Below the pieces are notes generated by a model. It searched no databases, was not told the DNA's origin, and worked only from the letters and a program-made list of their open reading frames with translations. A DNA stretch of 64,000 nucleotides, from positions 1,860,001 through 1,924,000 of the forward strand of contig CAVUMI010000009.1 of NCBI GenBank assembly GCA_963742585.1, written 5' to 3'. The stretch is from JACDEA01 sp963742585. GTDB lineage: Bacteria > Actinomycetota > Acidimicrobiia > Acidimicrobiales > JACDEA01. This document shows, piece by piece, positions 61,492 to 64,000 of the stretch. Numbering within the stretch: position 1 is the first letter of the stretch; each line of letters begins with the position of its first letter. A program made the translations under genes and the position numbers.

Positions 61492-61886
61492 CTAATGAGG
61501 AGCAGCGGTCTTGAATCCCAATCCCGTTGCCGCGTCAAGCAGCCTCGTGTCGTAGGCGACGAGCTGCGTCAGATCTGCGCCGAGTAGTTGAGCGGTCGCG
61601 AGATGGATGGCGTCGAGACACCGCAGGTGTTCCGGCTGGAGGACTCCCGCGGAGTTAAGTACTCGATCGTTTACGCGAATGAGTTCAATGCTCGACAAGA
61701 CATCGCGTGCGAGCGCCACGCCGGCGTCGCCTTCGAGCAGGACCGCACGCGGAGAACTTCTGTGCGGGAGAGCGCGCTCGACACGAGCGGACGGCGTCGG
61801 CTGAGAAAGCGACGGAGTGCTGCTGATTCCGGCTCTTGCACCACCAGCTTTACGAGCGCCGATGAGTCGAGGTACGTGGCCGCCAC
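61492..61886 (-). CDS. PIN-domain (VapC-type) toxin; indel near 61743
   Basis: 131 residues after repair. The first half from GTG 61886 has the PIN metal motif TYLDSSALVKLVVQEPES. The second half, in another frame, has LRCLDAIHLATAQLLGADL and the last aspartate in LVAYDTRLLDAATGLGF. Adding one G in the CGG at about 61743 joins them (RVRVLLEGDAGVALARD). VapC proteins cleave RNA. The GTG overlaps the stop of the antitoxin (TAGTG), as usual for such pairs. Confidence 0.78.
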
Positions 61887-62136
61887 TAGCGCTCGTCGCG
61901 TCGCAACCGCGCCAAGACCTCCGAAGGCAGCTGCGTCACGCGCGAGACCGCAGAGGCGGGGGCAGGTCTTTGAGAGCCGCGACTGAAGCCTCGACGTCGC
62001 CAGCGGCACGGAGCCGCTCGAGCGGACTGCCGTCGGGCAGCGGCGCAAGTACCGCCACCGGTCGGCCGCGATCGGTGATCTCGATCGAGCGCAGCTGTGG
62101 CCGCGGCAGGATGGTGTCGATGGGCCTCGCCCGCAT
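61886..62136 (-). CDS. Phd/VapB-type antitoxin, apparently N-terminally truncated; indel in a G run near 61960
   Basis: About 83 residues after repair. EITDRGRPVAVLAPLPDGS is the conserved Phd/YefM strand, and the C-terminus SEVLARLRRDER should wrap the toxin. Adding one base in the GGGGG run at 61958-61962 links the two parts. The expected N-terminal helix (VRELR..LS..L.RV) is absent, replaced by sequence unlike the family, and the start overlaps the divergent hydrolase start (both share CATG). It may be decayed. Confidence 0.6.
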
Positions 62137-62830
62137 GCCTCGGATCGAGCGGCTCGATCTCGCTCGTGTCGAGCTTCCCGTCGATCACCCTGCCGCCGAG
62201 TTCGGTCGATCGATCGCCGTGTACGGGTTCCTCATCGATCACCCGGATGGGCCAATCCTCGTCGACAGCGGCGTCGGATTCGGGAACGCGTTCGTTGATG
62301 AGCTTTACCAGCCGATCCGCGTCGAGCTCGGAGGGCTCCTCAACCAGCTCGGCATCGAGTTGGCGGACGTGGTCGCGGTCGTCAACAGCCACCTTCACTT
62401 CGACCATTGCGGTCAGAACCCGGCGCTGTTCGGTAGCACGACAACCTTCTATGCCCAGGGCGCCGAGATCGCCAATGTCGAAGCAGATCCGTTCTACACC
62501 GACGCCGCCTGGGCGCTGCCCCCACACTCTCAACGTCGCACCATCCACGGTGACGAACCGATCGCCGAGGGCGTCACGATCCTGGCCACACCTGGCCACA
62601 CCGCCGGGCACCAGTCGGTGCTCGTCGAGGCGTCCGGACGGCGCGCTGTGATCGGGGCTCAGGTCGTCTGGCGAAGTGAAGAGTTCGTATCCGAAGTACC
62701 CAGCGGCGCGAACGTTGATCCCGTTCCCGAGCTCCAGTCAGCCGCAGTCGAGTCGATCCGACGTCTGAAGGCGCTGGAACCCGACATCGTGCACTTCAGT
62801 CACTGCCCCGCCTACGAGCCCTCCAAGTAG
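62135..62830 (+). CDS. metallo-beta-lactamase-fold hydrolase
   Basis: 231 residues from ATG 62135. Two-metal motif NSHLHFDHCGQN (HxHxDH), GDEPIAEGVTILATPGHTAGH with its metal histidine, and GFLIDHPDGPILVDSGVG before them. The pattern is that of AHL-lactonase and glyoxalase II relatives. Lactonase activity is possible but not shown. ATG 62120 is an alternative start. Confidence 0.82.
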   Translation: MPRIERLDLARVELPVDHPAAEFGRSIAVYGFLIDHPDGPILVDSGVGFGNAFVDELYQPIRVELGGLLNQLGIELADVVAVVNSHLHFDHCGQNPALFGSTTTFYAQGAEIANVEADPFYTDAAWALPPHSQRRTIHGDEPIAEGVTILATPGHTAGHQSVLVEASGRRAVIGAQVVWRSEEFVSEVPSGANVDPVPELQSAAVESIRRLKALEPDIVHFSHCPAYEPSK

Positions 62831-62904
62831 TCCAGCCAAGAGCACGGGGTCGGCGTTTGGGGATAGTCCGCGCTCGTCGAGAGCGAGACGCGTACGGTCA
62901 GGCG

Positions 62905-63366
62905 GTGTCCGACGAGCGCAGACGAAGGTTCCGGTTCTGGCCAGAGGGCTACGACGCCCTCCACCGCTTGAGTGAGACAGTCAAGGCGTCCGGACTCGAG
63001 GCATCCCTGTTGGAGCTCGTGAAGATGCGCGCGTCACAAATCAACGGATGTGCGTACTGCATCGACATGCACTCCAAAGACGCACGCTTCGCAGGCGAGA
63101 CCGAGCAGCGCCTATACGCACTGAGCGCGTGGCGGGAGACCCCGTTCTTCACCGAGCGAGAACGCTCAGCGCTCGCTGTTACCGAGGCCATCACACTCAT
63201 CGCTGGGTCACACGTTCCGTCAAGCGTGCTCGACGAGGCGGAGACCCAGTTCACGGCCGAGGAGTTAGGCAAGCTTCTGTACACGGTGATCGAGATCAAC
63301 GCATGGAACCGCTTGGGTATCGCGACCGGGGTTCCTCCGGGTAGTTATCAACCGTCGGAGTCCTAG
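62905..63366 (+). CDS. AhpD-like carboxymuconolactone decarboxylase family protein
   Basis: About 153 residues from GTG 62905. The redox motif is INGCAYCIDMHSKDAR (CxxC with a histidine), preceded by LLELVKMRASQ. This is the AhpD-like peroxidase-type fold, which can act as an alkylhydroperoxide reductase partner. It is followed by 65 bp without genes, then a convergent gene. Confidence 0.85.
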   Translation: MSDERRRRFRFWPEGYDALHRLSETVKASGLEASLLELVKMRASQINGCAYCIDMHSKDARFAGETEQRLYALSAWRETPFFTERERSALAVTEAITLIAGSHVPSSVLDEAETQFTAEELGKLLYTVIEINAWNRLGIATGVPPGSYQPSES

Positions 63367-63431
63367 CGACCACCCTCACCCGGCGTTCTGGGGCAGTCGC
63401 AAAGGGAATCGAGCACGATGCTTGTGTTCCG

Positions 63432-64000
63432 TTATCCGAGGCGCCGTAGCGCTGTCTCGATAGCGACTTCGACCCGGGCAGTCATGCCGGCCACATCGAC
63501 GGGACGGCGCCCGGCGACCTGACTACGGATCCACTTCGGCTGGCTATCGTCATAGTGCAGCAGGGCATACAGGTCCCACCACGGATCGAGAGCCACCCCG
63601 GCGATCGACTCATAGAGCGACCGAAGCTGCTCCGACCACTCGGGCGAGTAGAGCGCCGCCAAGTATCGCCGACAGTGCCCGACGTCAATCGCACGCGCCC
63701 CCCGGTGGATGCCGTTCCAGTCGGCCAATCCAGTAATCCTCCCGCGCGACCACAGCATGTTGACAGGCAGGAGATCGCAGTGCAGAAAGACCGCAGTGTC
63801 CTTTGGCGGCGGCTCCGCCATGACACCAAACGCCGCCTTCCACGCAGCCGGGTTCTGTGCGTCGACCGGCACCTGGAACCCGTCTAGAGGAGCGATCCAA
63901 GAATCCGTCCAAGGTCTGAACGTCTTCGCGGGGAGGTCGAGGGAATGCAGCAACACAGCAATCTCCGCGATCCTCGCCATCCACGACCGAGGGTCCGACG
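63432..64000 (-). CDS. APH-fold phosphotransferase, N-terminal part outside the window
   Basis: The frame stays open to the window edge, with no stop upstream of ATG 63980. Visible are MARIAEIAVLLHSLDLPAK, the Brenner motif VFLHCDLLPVNMLW (HxD....N) and ITGLADWNG, the C-terminal catalytic half of an APH kinase. The histidine/aspartate set is complete, but the N-lobe is not visible. Substrate unknown. Confidence 0.75.
   Translation of the reverse strand, partial: SDPRSWMARIAEIAVLLHSLDLPAKTFRPWTDSWIAPLDGFQVPVDAQNPAAWKAAFGVMAEPPPKDTAVFLHCDLLPVNMLWSRGRITGLADWNGIHRGARAIDVGHCRRYLAALYSPEWSEQLRSLYESIAGVALDPWWDLYALLHYDDSQPKWIRSQVAGRRPVDVAGMTARVEVAIETALRRLG

Noticed and set aside
1..64000. Insertion sequences, prophage or CRISPR array
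   Set aside because: No transposase, integrase or phage genes, no terminal repeats, and no regularly spaced direct repeats; the only tandem repeat codes the E2 linker.

Overview
The window looks like a contig from a high-GC actinobacterium, most likely an uncultured member of Acidimicrobiia (inference). Supporting points are the F420 biosynthesis genes, the LytR-CpsA-Psr protein, a relative of mycobacterial LpdA (Rv3303c), an actinobacterial-type glucan/rhamnan locus, very tight gene packing, and many GTG starts with the actinobacterial TANNNT -10 motif placed directly in front of the start codon. There are no rRNA or tRNA genes, insertion sequences, CRISPR arrays or prophage genes. Gaps between genes are almost all under 100 bp.

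Layout. (1) 1-2.6 kb: the end of a polytopic membrane protein, then cofD-cofE (coenzyme F420). (2) 2.6-15.7 kb: a surface polysaccharide locus. It has sugar epimerases, nucleotidyltransferases, UDP-glucose dehydrogenase, a UDP-glucuronate decarboxylase-like protein, RmlA/B/D (dTDP-rhamnose; RmlC is absent), four glycosyltransferases, a membrane-anchored protein with a DHWH motif, and an LCP ligase. (3) 15.7-24 kb: acyl-CoA dehydrogenase, pabB-pabC, a GT87-like mannosyltransferase, BirA facing its client, the acyl-CoA carboxylase alpha chain, and an M20 amidohydrolase. (4) 24-36 kb: a phosphoesterase lipoprotein, an LpdA-type quinone reductase, an esterase, a methylmalonyl-CoA mutase large subunit with a methyltransferase, a rhodanese-MoeB fusion, UspA, a nitroreductase, a sirtuin, PepA and a cobalamin adenosyltransferase. 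(5) 36-43 kb: metH, then a cyclase/AAA/TPR regulator. (6) 43-51 kb: one long minus-strand run thiO-thiS-thiG-small TM protein-lpd-E2-lipB-lipA-SDR-membrane protein. This run makes lipoate beside the enzymes that carry it, and thiazole for thiamine. (7) 51-64 kb: an MFS transporter, cytochrome bd (cydAB), an HSD10-like SDR with an AtuA-like protein, a dual-specificity phosphatase, a winged-helix protein, two aminoglycoside-phosphotransferase-fold kinases, a HEAT protein, a VapC-type toxin with a damaged antitoxin, an MBL-fold hydrolase and an AhpD-like protein.

Two sequence-level themes run through the window. First, at least eight genes are each split by a single small indel, usually in a G/C run or a CG dinucleotide repeat, and the two halves always rebuild a normal-length protein. 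I read these as consensus errors rather than pseudogenes, and give the repaired gene span. Second, there is a recurrent regulatory layout. Several genes appear to be leaderless (TANNNT, then 6-7 nt, then the start codon). Four same-strand gene junctions carry copies of one roughly 40-bp intergenic element that begins at the upstream stop codon and ends next to the downstream ribosome binding site. That element family, the ATT start proposed for the cobalamin adenosyltransferase, and the hairpin enclosing the lpd start codon are the most interesting observations.
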